From contig JAQGBZ010000402.1 in NCBI GenBank assembly GCA_034687125.1, positions 1 to 54,051 of the forward strand: a stretch of DNA of 54,051 nucleotides, written 5' to 3'. A program made the position numbers and the translations under genes. The stretch is from Neelides folsomi. Taxonomy: Eukaryota; Arthropoda; Collembola; Neelipleona; Neelidae. This document shows, piece after piece, positions 13,119-25,500 of this stretch (positions are counted from its first letter, which is position 1; each line of letters starts with the position of its first letter). Below the pieces are notes generated by a model that had not been told where the DNA came from, made no database searches, and was given only the letters and a program-made list of their open reading frames with translations.

Positions 13119-14222
13119 GTTTCGTCTTGGATCGTTCTATGTATTTGCACTTACTCTTTTTTATCTATACTGTGAGTTGCTACATTAATTATACCAACAT
13201 TGGCATCGACTGTTTGAAGGTTGAAAATATACCAATTTGGGAGATTTGGAAGAATTTGAAGTTAAAAATGTCAATTTTGAATGTTGATTTGGTGATGAAA
13301 TTAAGTTATGACAATGATGAAGTCTTAAGCTAGGTCGTAGATCGTAGACACTTCAATGCACAAAATTGTGAGAAAGTATTTTATTTGTCAAATTTTAACT
13401 ACTTTTAGAGGTCTCCTAATGTTTCATTCTATTCAATTTGCTTGTATTGCTAGTTTGATCAATATTGTAGTTTGTAGCGTATAGGAATGTTATATTGATA
13501 TATCAATCATGTTACGGAGCCGTAAAGTTAAGTTGATCAATGTATGAGTATATGATGCACAATATGCCAAAAAATCATCAGTTTAACTAACATTTAAGTT
13601 AATAATATCAATTTACATGGGATAAATTTATATTTAAAAATGATAATGAATTGATGAATACGAGTGGATGAATGCGAACGGGACGAAGAGAATCTCTCTT
13701 ACTTATTTTACATCCTTCAATATAAAGAGATGAAAGCGCGAAGATAAATAAATTGCGTGGAAGTGTGGATTGAATGAAGTTTAAAGCTACGTGTGCAATC
13801 CAGAGGAAATTTCATGACTAATTCTTCACTCTTCAATTAATTAACAGGTATTTACATTTATTTGGTTTAATTTTTATAATCCAAACTGCAGTGCTATTCA
13901 CTATTCAGCATAATCATTTGCTGATTCTGTATTTTTGTTATGAAAAATGAGATATTACATTTGGATTTGAAATAATATAATTACTCAAAGTTAATAACAT
14001 TGTCAAATCTTATAATTTTGAATCATAAATATTTTTAGAGTAATATAAATATTATTATAAGGACATTGAATGTAAAGTAATAGTAGCATATGAAATAAGT
14101 TAAATAATTATATAATTAACAATGGGTTTTCTTGTGAAATTAGATATTGAAAATTAACTCGCCCTGAGTTTGGTCAATACTTCATCACGCAATACTGCCC
14201 ACATGATAGAAAATATCAAAAC
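13119..14222. promoter_or_regulatory. Divergent upstream region of CCDC40 and SIL1
   Basis: About 1.1 kb of AT-rich DNA between two divergent starts. It contains no supported ORF. A candidate RFX half-site (gttgctac, near 13176) lies just upstream of CCDC40, but the second half of an X-box is not evident. No TATA box was assigned. Confidence 0.35.
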
Positions 14223-15350
14223 ATGAAGGTTTATTTGGTTGCTATTCTGACAATCGAATTAATCACCGAAATATGTGGAAGCGGAATGATAGCTCTTTCC
14301 ACCGATGACACATCAACCTTTAAATCCGAAGATGAAAAGGACAATGTCAAAAAAGCGGCTCACATTAAAATCGCTTCGACCAATCTTGGAGGAAAGAGCG
14401 ATTCAAGTCCTTCTGACAAGAACAGAGTGGTGAGGACCGACAAGCCAATTGAGCTTCAAGATCCGGCCAAACATGCTTCAGATGAATGGCTTCTAAAATT
14501 CTATCTTGAACAATACACATTGTCCAAGGACAATGTCAAAGATCAAGTTACAATACTTGAAAATCTTGAATATTTCTCCCACAAGTTCGACAACGGGAAA
14601 GATTTATTCCAAGGAACAGATGCACTAAAGACAATTCTACTCCCTTCATTAAATTCGTCCCATATGTCCGTTCGCCTTGCTGCTTGTGCTGTCTTCGCCG
14701 TGGCGGCCCAAAACAATGAAGTTGTCCAAAGACTCTCACTAGAAAATGGTGTAATTCGACGTCTTGTTCATCTTCTTACCTTTGACTTTGACAATCCTGT
14801 TCGTTCTAAAGCCCTATTTGCCTTATCCTCCCTTTTAAGAAATTATCCAAAAGCCCAAGAAAAATTCATCAGTGATGGTGGAATCGCAGCTCTTGTTAAA
14901 GTCTCCTTCCTTCCCGAAACGAGAAAAAAATGTCTGATCCTCGTAACTGACATGTTGAGAGAACGGAGATTTTGCAGAAGTGATCAACTCTCGTTAATGG
15001 GTGGGAAAACTGCGAAGGAGGAAAATTCTAAAGGTGGAGAAGAATCACTTGAAGAAAAATGTGATCCAGAAATGAAACTTGAAAACTCATTGAGTCAGAA
15101 TGAATGGTGCGATGTTTTAACAGACTCTGTTAAAAATATTAAGAAATTTGGGCTGGACGATCAAATTCCAATTATTGAAGCGACTGAAGAAAGTTTGCAT
15201 ATTTGTTCCTCGAATTTATCACCCTTTACCAAAATATTTCAAATGTTAAAATTAAATGAGTTCAACGATGAGGATTTTAAGGAAACTGTTTCTAGTTTAG
15301 ATATTATTATTACAACTCTTAGTCCTGGGATTAGAGACGAGCTTTGAGGA
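14223..15350 (+). CDS. SIL1: SIL1, nucleotide exchange factor of the ER chaperone BiP
   Basis: Intronless gene for a 375-residue ER-luminal armadillo-repeat protein that releases ADP from BiP/GRP78. Seen: an N-terminal signal peptide (MKVYLVAILTIELITEICGS); a charged region to about residue 85; an armadillo block from about residue 90 to 260 with the family pattern VRLAACAVFAVAAQNN, ENGVIRRLVHLL, VRSKALFALSSLLRNYP and FISDGGIAALVKV; and a less conserved helical C-terminus. It ends GIRDEL, so the last four residues RDEL match a KDEL-type ER-retrieval signal, supporting lumenal residence. Human SIL1 is about 461 residues, so this is somewhat short. An AATAAA lies at 15525-15530. It is convergent with NUP85. 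Confidence 0.88.
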
Positions 15351-15858
15351 GTTTATTTAAATACGATGTAATGTTTTTGTATTTTGGCCATATTATTACA
15401 TATAATCTTGTCTTTTACTATGTATTTTGAGTGTATCTTAACTATTAAATATAATTATGAGCAAACGAGAAACATTTCCTTCGTCAGATTCTTTATAAAA
15501 TGTGAATCAAAATGGAATTTGTTCAATAAATTGATGTTTATTTTCATAATAAGATTAAATGTACAAAATGACGGCTCATTTACTTACTTTTAGCTCTGAA
15601 ATCATAAATTATTATTTTGGTAAACAATTTAAGTTTAATTGAATTATGTTAGTTTAATAATGTCTTAGTAAAGTAAAAGTCACCAAATATGGTAATATAA
15701 GTTGTTGTAAATTGGACAATTAAAGGATTTTGTATTAAATAAACTTGTACCTAACATTGTAATTTTAAATATTATTTAGTTGTAAAATTGTAAATCGATT
15801 TTATTGTTATTAATTTTTAATAAACAGTGAATAAAACGAACAGTGAACAGATGAACAA
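15351..15858. other. Convergent 3' intergenic region SIL1/NUP85
   Basis: About 500 bp of AT-rich DNA containing the SIL1 3' UTR with AATAAA at 15525-15530 and further AATAAA matches near 15737 and 15820. Nothing else is seen. Confidence 0.5.
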
Positions 15859-18406
15859 TTAGTATTTCTTGAGATTTTTGAACGCATTGAGGATCCCTTT
15901 TGAACGGTTGGACACAAGAATATTACTCAAGGGCTGAAATCCCGCATAAGTTGACGATGAAACGTTGGAATGAAGAAATTTCATCGCATTTGTTGTTTCT
16001 TCTTTTCCAAATATTTCGTTCGAATTTTTAGTCATTTCTTCGATGGATTGAATAACTTTCTCTGCGATTCTAAAAATTAAGAAAATATTAATACTCCTTA
16101 ATTACTGAACTAATAAAATAAATACAAAAATATCTAGTTTCACCCTTTCAGCATATGTGAATATTGTAGGAATTATCTGTACTTACTTTTGTGGTATGAG
16201 ATCATCTTTAATGAGTTGGCTAAGCAAGCTCATAGCTTCTTTGTAATTTTTGTCAACCATGAGCTTCCGGAGGTCACAATAACCATTCAAGAAAGCGAGT
16301 CGATCAGCGCATGGAATGGTCTTTTTCAATGAATCAAGAAGCGAACTGTCAATCCTGCAATCTCCACCAAATAGAATTTGATCCACAATGTAAGTTGTAA
16401 GAGCTCCGTCATTGGCTTTGATACTCCACAAAAGTGCCCGTTGTTTATCGTCATTAAGGAGTTTCTGTCTTGCAACTTTTTTACAAACACCTTGGGCTAA
16501 AAATGATAAAATTGGGTTAAAATGTAAAAACAAAATCTATCAATATTAAATTAATTAAAGTTTGAATAGCTATACCTATATCAGGAAATTGGTATTCGAG
16601 ACATATGTGTAATAATTTCTGAGCCTCCCAATCTGATTTGGGATTTCTCTTTTCAATGAATGTTCGAATCGCATTTCCACCAACTTCATCGGTGATCGCT
16701 TCAAGATATTTAACACCAACCTATGCAAAAAAATTAATAAATTGAGGTATGATTAATTATTATCTGTACAATAGTAGAATAATTTTTTAAGTAGTTTCTA
16801 ATATATATTATTACCATCCACATTGAAGGATGATGCATTAACATGGAACCGTAATTCAGTAGAAGCTCATTTCTCAAAGACTGCACTAAGCTATGAATTT
16901 ATAAAATTAAAGTTAGGTCCATTTAGAATTTACAACTGACATAATTATTTAAATGTAATAAATCAAAATTAAATTGAATTACTTAAAATCAATTTTAGAT
17001 TCCAAAATTTGAGGGGCAACACCTCCACAGAAAATAAGATCGGAAAAATGGAGAGCAAACCAAGGATGATTCCAATAATCCAACATGCTTCTTATAACCT
17101 GCAAATTGAGAAACGACATATTAAATTGGTTTATTTTTTATGAATAATTAATACCTGTATAATAAATAATCATTGTATTGAATATTTAACAAGAAATGGT
17201 TAGCATACACGAATAACATCAAAATCCATTGCATCGAAAAGCATTTGTTCATAAGGAGCAAGGTCGTTCTTCGAGAAGTATTCAAGGGCCATTTTGGCAA
17301 TTGCTTTCATACATGTTGGTTTCGTGGTTGGATATTTGTAATTGATGAGCATAACAAAGTATTCAAACCAAGTGTGAATGTACCCCTGAACTTCTAAAAA
17401 TCCAGAATCTTCGCCACAAAGAATCTAATTAAGATAAACTCATGATTTAATTAGTAATCCCTCATTTACAAAAGCATTTTACTGTAAAAGTACACGCAGT
17501 AGAATATTGACAATTTCTTAAATGTTTGAAATCAATACCTGACATATAATTTCCAGGTTTCTGTTTCCAAAAAACGTCTTTTTCAGTATTCTGTTGGAGC
17601 ACTCAGTTCTCCAATTCTGCCAAGCAGATTGAAATTCATTCACCGAACCGTGAGGTTTGTAAGCAGGCTTCTTTGTCAGAAGTTCCACCATGAAATTGAT
17701 CTGCTCCTCCAAAAACCCTTTGTGACTTGGGTTTAACAGAGATAAAATTTTTGCTGCGTCTTCAGTCCTCCCATGGCATACATGGACAAATACTTGATTC
17801 CATATTTTGTTAATCGTTTCCTCATCGAGTTCTTGAGAGTCGAAAACTTCGTTGAACAATTTTGGCGATTGTTCGAAATTTCCTTGAATCCACTCCAATA
17901 AATAAGGAATGGCTGGAAGATCTAAAAAAATTTAAAGAAAATATTACATTTTATATTCATAGAATAAAAATATTTTAGATAATAAGCTTTTTTGAAAATT
18001 ACCAGGATGTGACGAAATAAACATAATTTCACAAAAGTTCCAGACAAAATCCAATTTTGAATATAATTCAGCTGATTCGATATTTCCATTTGCCTGAGAA
18101 AACTTGGAAAACTCAAGTAGAATTCCTCTGTATTTTTGACTAAGATCAGTTAATGAGCTCTGCAAAACTGGATTAGGGTAGCTTCTGGAAAACTAAAGGC
18201 ATAAATAATAATAATATAATTAAAATTAATATATAAAAATGTTAAAATGCAAAACTCTTAAATTAAAGTAAGTTACTCTTAAGGTAAGACAAAATTTGTA
18301 CAATTTACCTCTTCTTGAGCAAATATAAAATTGTCAGCAGAGGATACAATAAAATTTCTCATATTTGGTTCATCCATCATGTGAAGGATTTCAAATTGAA
18401 CAAGTC
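15859..18406 (-). CDS. NUP85: Nucleoporin Nup85, 5' end missing
   Basis: Scaffold component of the nuclear pore Y-complex (Nup107-160). Nine exons: 18406-18309, 18192-18003, 17921-17539, 17424-17209, 17098-16983, 16890-16815, 16720-16576, 16496-16187, 16069-15859. Phases agree, giving about 581 residues against 656 in human. Seen: family-like segments LSQKYRGIL, LDFVWNFCEIMFISSHPG, NDLAPYEQMLFDAMDFDVI, HPWFALHFSDLIFCGG, ALLWSIKANDGALTTYIVDQ and CADRLAFLNGYCDLRKLM. The first visible exon starts in phase with one missing base and has no initiator. The ~70 N-terminal residues (which should include the start of the beta-propeller-completing blade) are absent. Immediately upstream lies a transposon and then a different broken gene, so the true first exon is either displaced or lost. 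Confidence 0.82.
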
Positions 18407-18499
18407 CTAAATCATAAAATAAAAAACATTGTCATTATTTGAATATCATTTAAAATTTTATAAATATTAAGTTTTATAAATCTTTAAGGGTATATATTA

Positions 18500-19236
18500 T
18501 TTAAACACCTCAAAATTCATTTTAAACACCTGATTTATAGCACCTGACTTTAAACACCTCGTTTATTATGATAAACACCTGATTTAAACACCTTAAATTT
18601 TTATATGACAGAGTATTATAACTTTTTAAATTATGTAATAATTTATTAGGTGTACCTTTAGTGCTTCGATTAAGTTTGTAAAGGTATTTGTTTTTATCCA
18701 GTTAAAATGTCTTTTAGCTTTTTTTCTAACTGGCGGCTCATCCTCATCGTCTGAACTTGATGAATAATCTTGAAGAACTTGTGACATTGTTTTGTAAATA
18801 TATGAAATTTCAGACTCACTAAACTTTAGATCGTTACATGAGAATTCACACACGAGAAAAACCTTTTAAATGTAAAATTGGGAAATATTAATTCAGAGGG
18901 ATGAAAACTTGAGATCGTCAAATATTGCTTGACGGATAAAATAACTCTGTGTTTGGGTAGTTTATAATTTAGGCTGAGCCAGTGGTAATGTCTATTCTTA
19001 TATTAACATTAATCCATTCTATTAATATTTTATGTAAGCTTGTACCTTTTTAAGATTAAGATATAAATATAGAATATGTAATTTTATATTCTAGATTATT
19101 GGTGTTAGAATTAAGGTGTTTATCCTATTTATTTCAAGGTGTTTAATTTATTTATTATGGTGTTTACCTAAGAGGTGCTTAATTTAATTATTTTAAGGTG
19201 TTTATTCTATTTATTGAGGTGTTTAGTTAAATGGGT
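18500..19236 (-). mobile_element. Internally deleted Mutator-like element with AAACACCT motif arrays
   Basis: Left end: six copies of the motif aaacacct or a close variant at 18505, 18526, 18540, 18554, 18575 and 18588. Right end: seven inverted copies (aggtgttt type) at 19100, 19114, 19137, 19158, 19173, 19196 and 19217. Spacing alternates between about 14 and about 21-23 bp. Inside, the minus strand encodes from ATG 18787 a short peptide MSQVLQDYSSSSDDEDEP, then VRKKAKRHFNW, ending at a GT after LIEALK. It resembles the N-terminus of the transposase in the larger element at 47032-49593, including the Ser/Asp/Glu-rich stretch and PVRKK. The catalytic and SWIM parts are absent, so this is a non-autonomous derivative. 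Exact termini and the target duplication could not be fixed. Confidence 0.65.
18838..18879 (+). pseudogene. Fragment resembling a C2H2 zinc-finger linker
   Basis: Plus-strand translation gives MRIHTREKPFKCKI, which matches the universal C2H2 linker pattern HTGEKPFKC, one residue changed. The preceding bases in another frame read like the end of a finger helix, so the copy is degenerate. It lies inside the deleted Mutator-like element, upstream of that element's transposase-like ORF and on the opposite strand. Captured host sequence is the attractive reading; chance is possible for so short a match. Confidence 0.4.
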
Positions 19237-19427
19237 TCCAAATATAAATAAGACAATTAAAATAGCCCAAAAATAAGGACCAAATTGGCTAAATTGTTCA
19301 AATATAATTCATTAAAATTTAATGTTTATTCAAAAATTAATTAATTTATCAAAACAAATTAAATATCCTAAACTTTAGTATGCTTAATGCTAAGTAAATG
19401 TTTAGATATATTAATATTGAATTTTAC

Positions 19428-22400
19428 TTGAATGCGAGAAAGATGGTGAAAGCAGAAAATAAGAATGCCAGTGAGAGCGTGTAGCCAGCATAATAAACGG
19501 CCGTGGTGATTTCAAGGTTTGTCGGATCCGGGTTCGGCCCTATTGGTGGAACCAACGGAGTACATGAACTGTAATCCGTCTTATTTTGCCATGACCCTCC
19601 AGCCTCGCAAATTCTTGTCACGTTATCTATTTCATCAAAATACAAAATTCAAACTTATTTTCCATAATTCAATTTCCCTCCTCATTTTCTTATAGACCCC
19701 CAACCCCAAAAGTTTCATATATTATCCTATAAATCTATCTATGACTAAAATATATACTTATTACTTATTTCAAAACATTTTACATAGTACGAGTATTTGT
19801 ATATTTTATAAGGTATTTTCCTATAATTACTATACAGGGTACTATAAGATGTAGTACTTTAAGAAAGTATGGTACGTAGTTTGATTAACATTTGGTGTGA
19901 ACTTTGGGTCAGATTTAACAATCTTTGTGAGGAGAAAATTATTAAAATAATGTAAAGTGATCTGTCAATGAGGGAAGTGGCGGAGCATGTGGAGATTTTG
20001 AAGAGTGAACGTGGAGGAGTGATGGGAGATTTATTCTTCACTTCCCTATTATTGTTTCCCACTTTTCCCCATCTGAGGCAGAGTGATGGGGAAAGTAAAA
20101 GGGTTTTGATAAAGGGCCTTCTCCGCTCCTTCAACTCCTCTCGATTCATCAAACAACCCCCCTTTTGTGTTCAACAAACGACCAGAACAAGAGGAGAACT
20201 CAGGGAGTGAATGAGGAAATACTCAACAGTTAATCGCACTCATAAATTCCAAATTGATTCCACGGGTGCGGAGAAAGATCAAAAGGGAAAATCGAGGGGA
20301 AAATATTAAAGATTCTTTTATAAACCTCAAATACCATTCTTCAAATTTCAACACTAATATAATTCTCTTATAATAATAATTTAATTCAAGATTATTTGAA
20401 CTTACTATATTTGTCTATAGTATTTCATTAAACCAATATTACTTACATGTTAATGTTAGTAGTAGTTTAAATTCTATAATAGTAATTGTATTAAAAATGA
20501 ATGTTTGGCGAATAAAACACTTTTTGTATTTGATCCCGCTATCAAAATAAAAGAAGTTGTTTATAACAATGGGATGAACAAAGATTTTCGTATAACAAAA
20601 ACGGGTTAACGTCTCAATAACATGAATTGCATGAATTTCTCCGGTTTCTCACTCTCCTTAATATTCAAATGGGGAGAATGCAATGAACATTTAGGAACCT
20701 TTTTATTCCGCTTCGATCCTCCGGACCAAAATGAAGAGATTCCCCCCGTTTTAACACCAGAAGAATTGGAGAATGTGAGAGGGGGAAAGTGCGGAATGGG
20801 TGAAGAAATCCCATTGGATCTTTATTGCCCTTCCAGATAGGATGAGTGTAAGATGAGACTCAAAAGGAGCTAAAGATCCATTTCACACACTTTTTGATTG
20901 GGAAAGAAAAACCCTACAACCAAATTTAATTTTGACTTCATCTATCCATATTTTCATATTTTCATATTTGTGAATAAAAATGAAAATATCTCTATTTGAT
21001 AAGCTTAACATTTAATTGCATTCCTAATCTTTTAAAAATTACAAAAAATTCAGTTAAACTTCAAACTTCAATACAATTTAAAATGTCTTGTTCTAAAATT
21101 GATATACTTACATATTTTTAATTATTCATTGTTATATTATCCATATATTTATAATCGATAAAAAGGGTTGAAAATCCGATTAGGTAAACGAAATTCGTTC
21201 AAATTGAGTGCCAAAATATTAGTAGAAACCGAAGGGTGAATGAATGTAAACAAAGTTCAGAGTTTTCGGGTCACCGCTTCATTCTAAGATAAGTGTATAA
21301 TAATTAGACCACCATAGGAAAATGATATAACAAGTTCTCGTAACTGAATCATAATTCACATTCTAGTTTCATCAACTGGAGAACCATTTAATATCCACGG
21401 ATCATAAACAAGAGAAGAAGCTCAAGTAAAGTTAAGGCCTTCCTTAAAGGAAATTGGAATTGCCAAGATAGAAAATACTCGTTAGGGAAATCTCCTTTAA
21501 ATTATTCGACCCGTACGCACAATTCCCTCTTAACTTCTGACAATAAGCATAACGATAAGTATACCAATACTAGTATACCTATACATCGACATCGAATATT
21601 AAGTAATAAGATTGTATATTACATTTTATATGAAAATAACAAGTACTCATACACCATATAAGAAGGGTTATAATATTAAGCTTTGATCCTTGATGGTTTA
21701 TTAAAATGAAATATAGTTTATTGTCTATACTTACCCATAGCATTAGTTAATGTCTATACATTTGAATCAAGATTTTGTAGGAGTATATTGCAAAAGTATT
21801 TAATATGAATGTACTATTATGATCCTTATATGCAAAGCGAAGTTAAAGTGGTTTTAATGCCAAACGAGAGGAAATGACTTTGGTTTCCGAGATATTCCAA
21901 CTCCGCCTCCAAGGTATACAAAAGTTATACTAAACTATGTGTTCTAAATCAAGGTTCTAAATATGAGTTTCTGTTAAAGTCGCTTGTGATGAACGATGTT
22001 GTCTATTAAATGGGAATTTAAAAAGGAGAAAGCTGAGGTTGAAAAGTTGAGAATAAAAAATCCTCCAGGTCCCTCCCTTTCATCACTCATCATCATCACG
22101 TCATTACTTATCTTCATATACAGAACTCAATTCTTTTCAAAGAAAAGAACTTCTTTGGTACCTAGACTTATCAAAATCTCTCTATACATTCCATTGATGG
22201 TCATATTAGTATTGTATAGAATATGGTATACATAATATATGATACATATAAATATTTGGAATTTTATAAAATTAAGATTATCAATTTTTAACTTACTTGA
22301 AGTATCATAAGGAATATCGTTTAGATGTTGAAAACATGGTAAAGTGACTGATTCTCCTTCCCGCGTTGGTGGCCAACACAAAAGCCCGTCAAAAGTTGTG

Positions 22401-22582
22401 TTGCATCCATAGGAAGGCTCAAATGTAAAGTTTGAATAAAGATGGTGACAAAGCACATCGTCCACTAGCGTCTGGTTGTCCATAATCCCCCCTTTGAAAT
22501 TGACAAGATCGATGTTGGCGAAATCGCCAGAGATGAAATCATCGTCCATCTCACCCGCTTCGTTGAAAATAACTCGATTCAT
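19428..22582 (-). CDS. Class B (secretin-family) GPCR, N-terminal half only
   Basis: Two coding exons, 22582-22297 and 19626-19428, with matching phase. They encode the extracellular hormone-binding domain and TM1 of a class B receptor. Seen: the six ectodomain cysteines (LC, GC, LC, PC, IC, SC); the motif FDGLLCWPPT; YDTS followed by NNVTRICEAGGSW and DYSSC; several N-glycosylation sites (NQT, NFT, NTT, NVT, NKT); and TM1 YYAGYTLSLAFLFSAFTIFL. The pattern is that of arthropod DH44/CRF-like or PDF receptors; I cannot choose between them. No hydrophobic signal peptide follows ATG 22582. TM2-TM7 should lie further left on the minus strand, but only a transposon and NUP85 follow. An in-frame ATG-TAG lies 12 bases upstream of the start. 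Confidence 0.78.
19630..22290. other. Long GPCR intron with GC-richer islands
   Basis: A 2.67-kb intron between the two GPCR exons. Most of it is AT-rich, but islands around 19960-20180 and 20630-20860 are visibly richer in G and C and contain short open frames without recognisable protein features. They could be cis-regulatory elements, alternative exons or old insertions. No transposase, RNA gene or clear repeat was found. Confidence 0.4.
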
Positions 22583-25500
22583 CCTTTGCTACATTTTAAA
22601 CCTATAAATCAAAAAAATTAATTGTCATTTGTCACAATCACACAATTACACAATGAAGCACTTTACAATGAAACACTTTACAATAAAACACTAAAAATAA
22701 TAGTTGAATGCAGTTTGCTATACTTTGGTATATTGTAAATCTATGACCATTTAACCATAAGTTAATGTCTTTTCAATTGAATAAATGCACTACATTGATT
22801 TCCGGATAAAAACTTGCAAGTTTACGATTCCCCATAATTCAAAAACTATATAAAATGTGTATCAAATAAGAAGGGGTTTAAAGGCTTATTTCTCTATTCC
22901 TCTTTGGATGGATCTGGTTAGCCCATAAATTGCGGATTATGTGGGCTGAGTCAACAGATGGATAAATTGTCTCTCTTTTCACTCCCCATTTCATTCCGAG
23001 AGAAATGGAGAATTTGAACCGGAACCAAAGAACCAATTCGGAATTCATTTCCATTTCTTTCCCTATCCCTTTCGCGGCCAAATCTCTTCAAGCTCTTTAA
23101 CTTGGCTTTATCTTACACGCAGTTAGTGTGTAATTCCCTTATATGTATGAGCTATACGAGAAAAATTTCTTTTATAGAAATGGTCCGTTCATTCCTTAAA
23201 GATAAACCATTTCTTAAACGCTTAAGATAAAATGCACAGTCGCCCACGCATTTCACTTACTTTTAACATTACAAAAATACGAGGCATAAACGGGTACAAG
23301 CAAGCCTTAACTAATGCATATATAAATATACATACAACCATAGATTATTACTCACTTCTACAAAAATTATACATGGCGATTATATTCTCCAATTATCTTT
23401 GGACATATTTATATTATACAAATTTTACATAATAACAATATTTATTGCTACTTAATATTTATATAGAAATTATACATTATGGTACACGTATAAATTCTAT
23501 ACTTTTTGTAAGACGTATTTTGTAAATTGTGTAGGAATGAACAACATTAGATAAATAACATAAGTATAAATATTAAATATACTTGTAGGAATATAACATT
23601 TATTCAGATGCATTTGTAAAGAGTTGGTGTGCGAATATTGAATGGGAATTGCTAAAGGAGTTGAAGGTTCTTTAAGAGAACTCCAATTGAAAGTTGTCAA
23701 GTTTAAGGCCGCCGCATTTAAGAAGATCTTTTTTGGTCCATGTGGACATGAGGAGATATTTCTTTATCCAAATATAAAGTACTTAATCCTTCTCTCCCAC
23801 ACTCCTAAGGAAGAAACATGGGAGATGTAATTTTATATTTAGCCGGTTTAAATGCACTTTTGGCGGACAGATGGGAAATAATGGGAAGGAAATGGAGCCG
23901 AGTTGTCCGAAGATCGCACGGACCGATTTCAAAATCCAATCTCGGCCAGACCACAAATTACTCTATTTATAAAAATCCAAATCTCTCCTTTCTTCCATTA
24001 TTTATAAAACACTTAATGGACCATTTAATGAAAAATTACAAGATTTTTCAAAGATTTTGATCTATTCTTGACATTAGTCTAATGTTTTCGTTAATGATTC
24101 ACAACTTTTTAATTAACAAGTCACGAAGGCATCAATTATTCAAATAAAAAGTTGAACTTGGTGTAAAACTTGTAGTTTTTTAACATGCCTGATTCAACTA
24201 TTGAAGAAAATGGTTAAAATATAATTTAATTAAGAAAAAGGGTTTATCGAAGCGAATCAAGCTAAATGTTAATTGGGGAGTGAATAACATTACAAGTGCC
24301 AATTATACTCTCGAATATTTATGTAACAGACTTACCAATTGCTAACTTATGTATATTTTGAATAAAAATTGTGAGTAAACAGACGAGGAATTTTTCGACT
24401 CAAAGCTTTTAAGCTCTCCAAACAAAATTGCATGAAGGGCCTTCAAAAGAAGAACCACACAATTCATCAGTCATGAATTGAGAATCAAAATGTAAAAGAA
24501 CGTCCTATATCTTCCATTGAGATACACAGATACATAACATATACATACTGCGATATATCATACGTATGGTATTATATGAGTAAATGTGCCTGTATTTCTT
24601 ACATGTAAAGTAAAGAATATACAAAAGTATGCATAGTATACTACCTGTATAACTATGTAGGTATGTAAAATATTATGCTAAATACTCGTAATATTCTAAA
24701 AAGTGTTGAATATTTGTTGGAATGGAGATGAGAAGTGGAAATGAGATTTGCAAACGGACTCGGTCGGTTTATTCAAAAAGATGAGCAAGCAGAATGAAAT
24801 TGGAAAAAGTCTTTCAAGTGCTTCAAACTCATGTCAAACATTCCAACACTTTTGCATACGGCTTTAAATAAATATTGGGCTTTTCAACCTCACATAAATA
24901 AAGCCAAAGGCTCATAAACAAAACCTCATATGTAATTCATAGTTGGGAGATTTTAATATCTACTTACACGGGTTCAAATTTTAATTCATATTCCATTTTA
25001 GTATTAAAAAATATTTTTTAGATTTTCGCTTTTTAGTATTTTGTATGATTCATATTCACTTTTTACGAGTTTTTTGTTATGTGGGTATTAATTTACAAAA
25101 AATCTTTTGAGTGTTGTTGGAAAGATTTTATTTTTATGTGTTCCATATTATGTTAGTGAAGAATTGAAGTGAGTTTGAGCGAGTCCAACTGTAGGTGTAG
25201 TAAATGTGGTGGGGCAGATGAGTCGATGAGTGAAAGGGTCATTAGCAATTTTTCTCTTGGCTTCTGCCACTTCCTTTCAAAAATACCCGACGTGACTGGC
25301 AGATTGTCAAAGGACCCTCCAGAACTTCATGCAGATGAGGGAGGAAAAGAAGGTCAAAGAATCAGCTCCATCCATCCACCTCTTTTAAGATGTTCGAAGG
25401 AAAGGTCGTAAACATCACGCCCTCGACTTTATATAATAAAAAGATAAAGACAATCTTTTTCCCTCTTTAATCCTCCTCAATTCTGCAAATATAGCTTGAT

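Noticed and set aside
13170..13190. RFX X-box upstream of CCDC40
   Set aside because: Only one half-site (gttgctac) is convincing; the second half does not match.
25169..25411. Cysteine-containing plus-strand frame (CRCSKCGG)
   Set aside because: Does not begin at an ATG; two CxC-like pairs are not enough for a zinc finger; lies in a GC-rich island where stops are rare.
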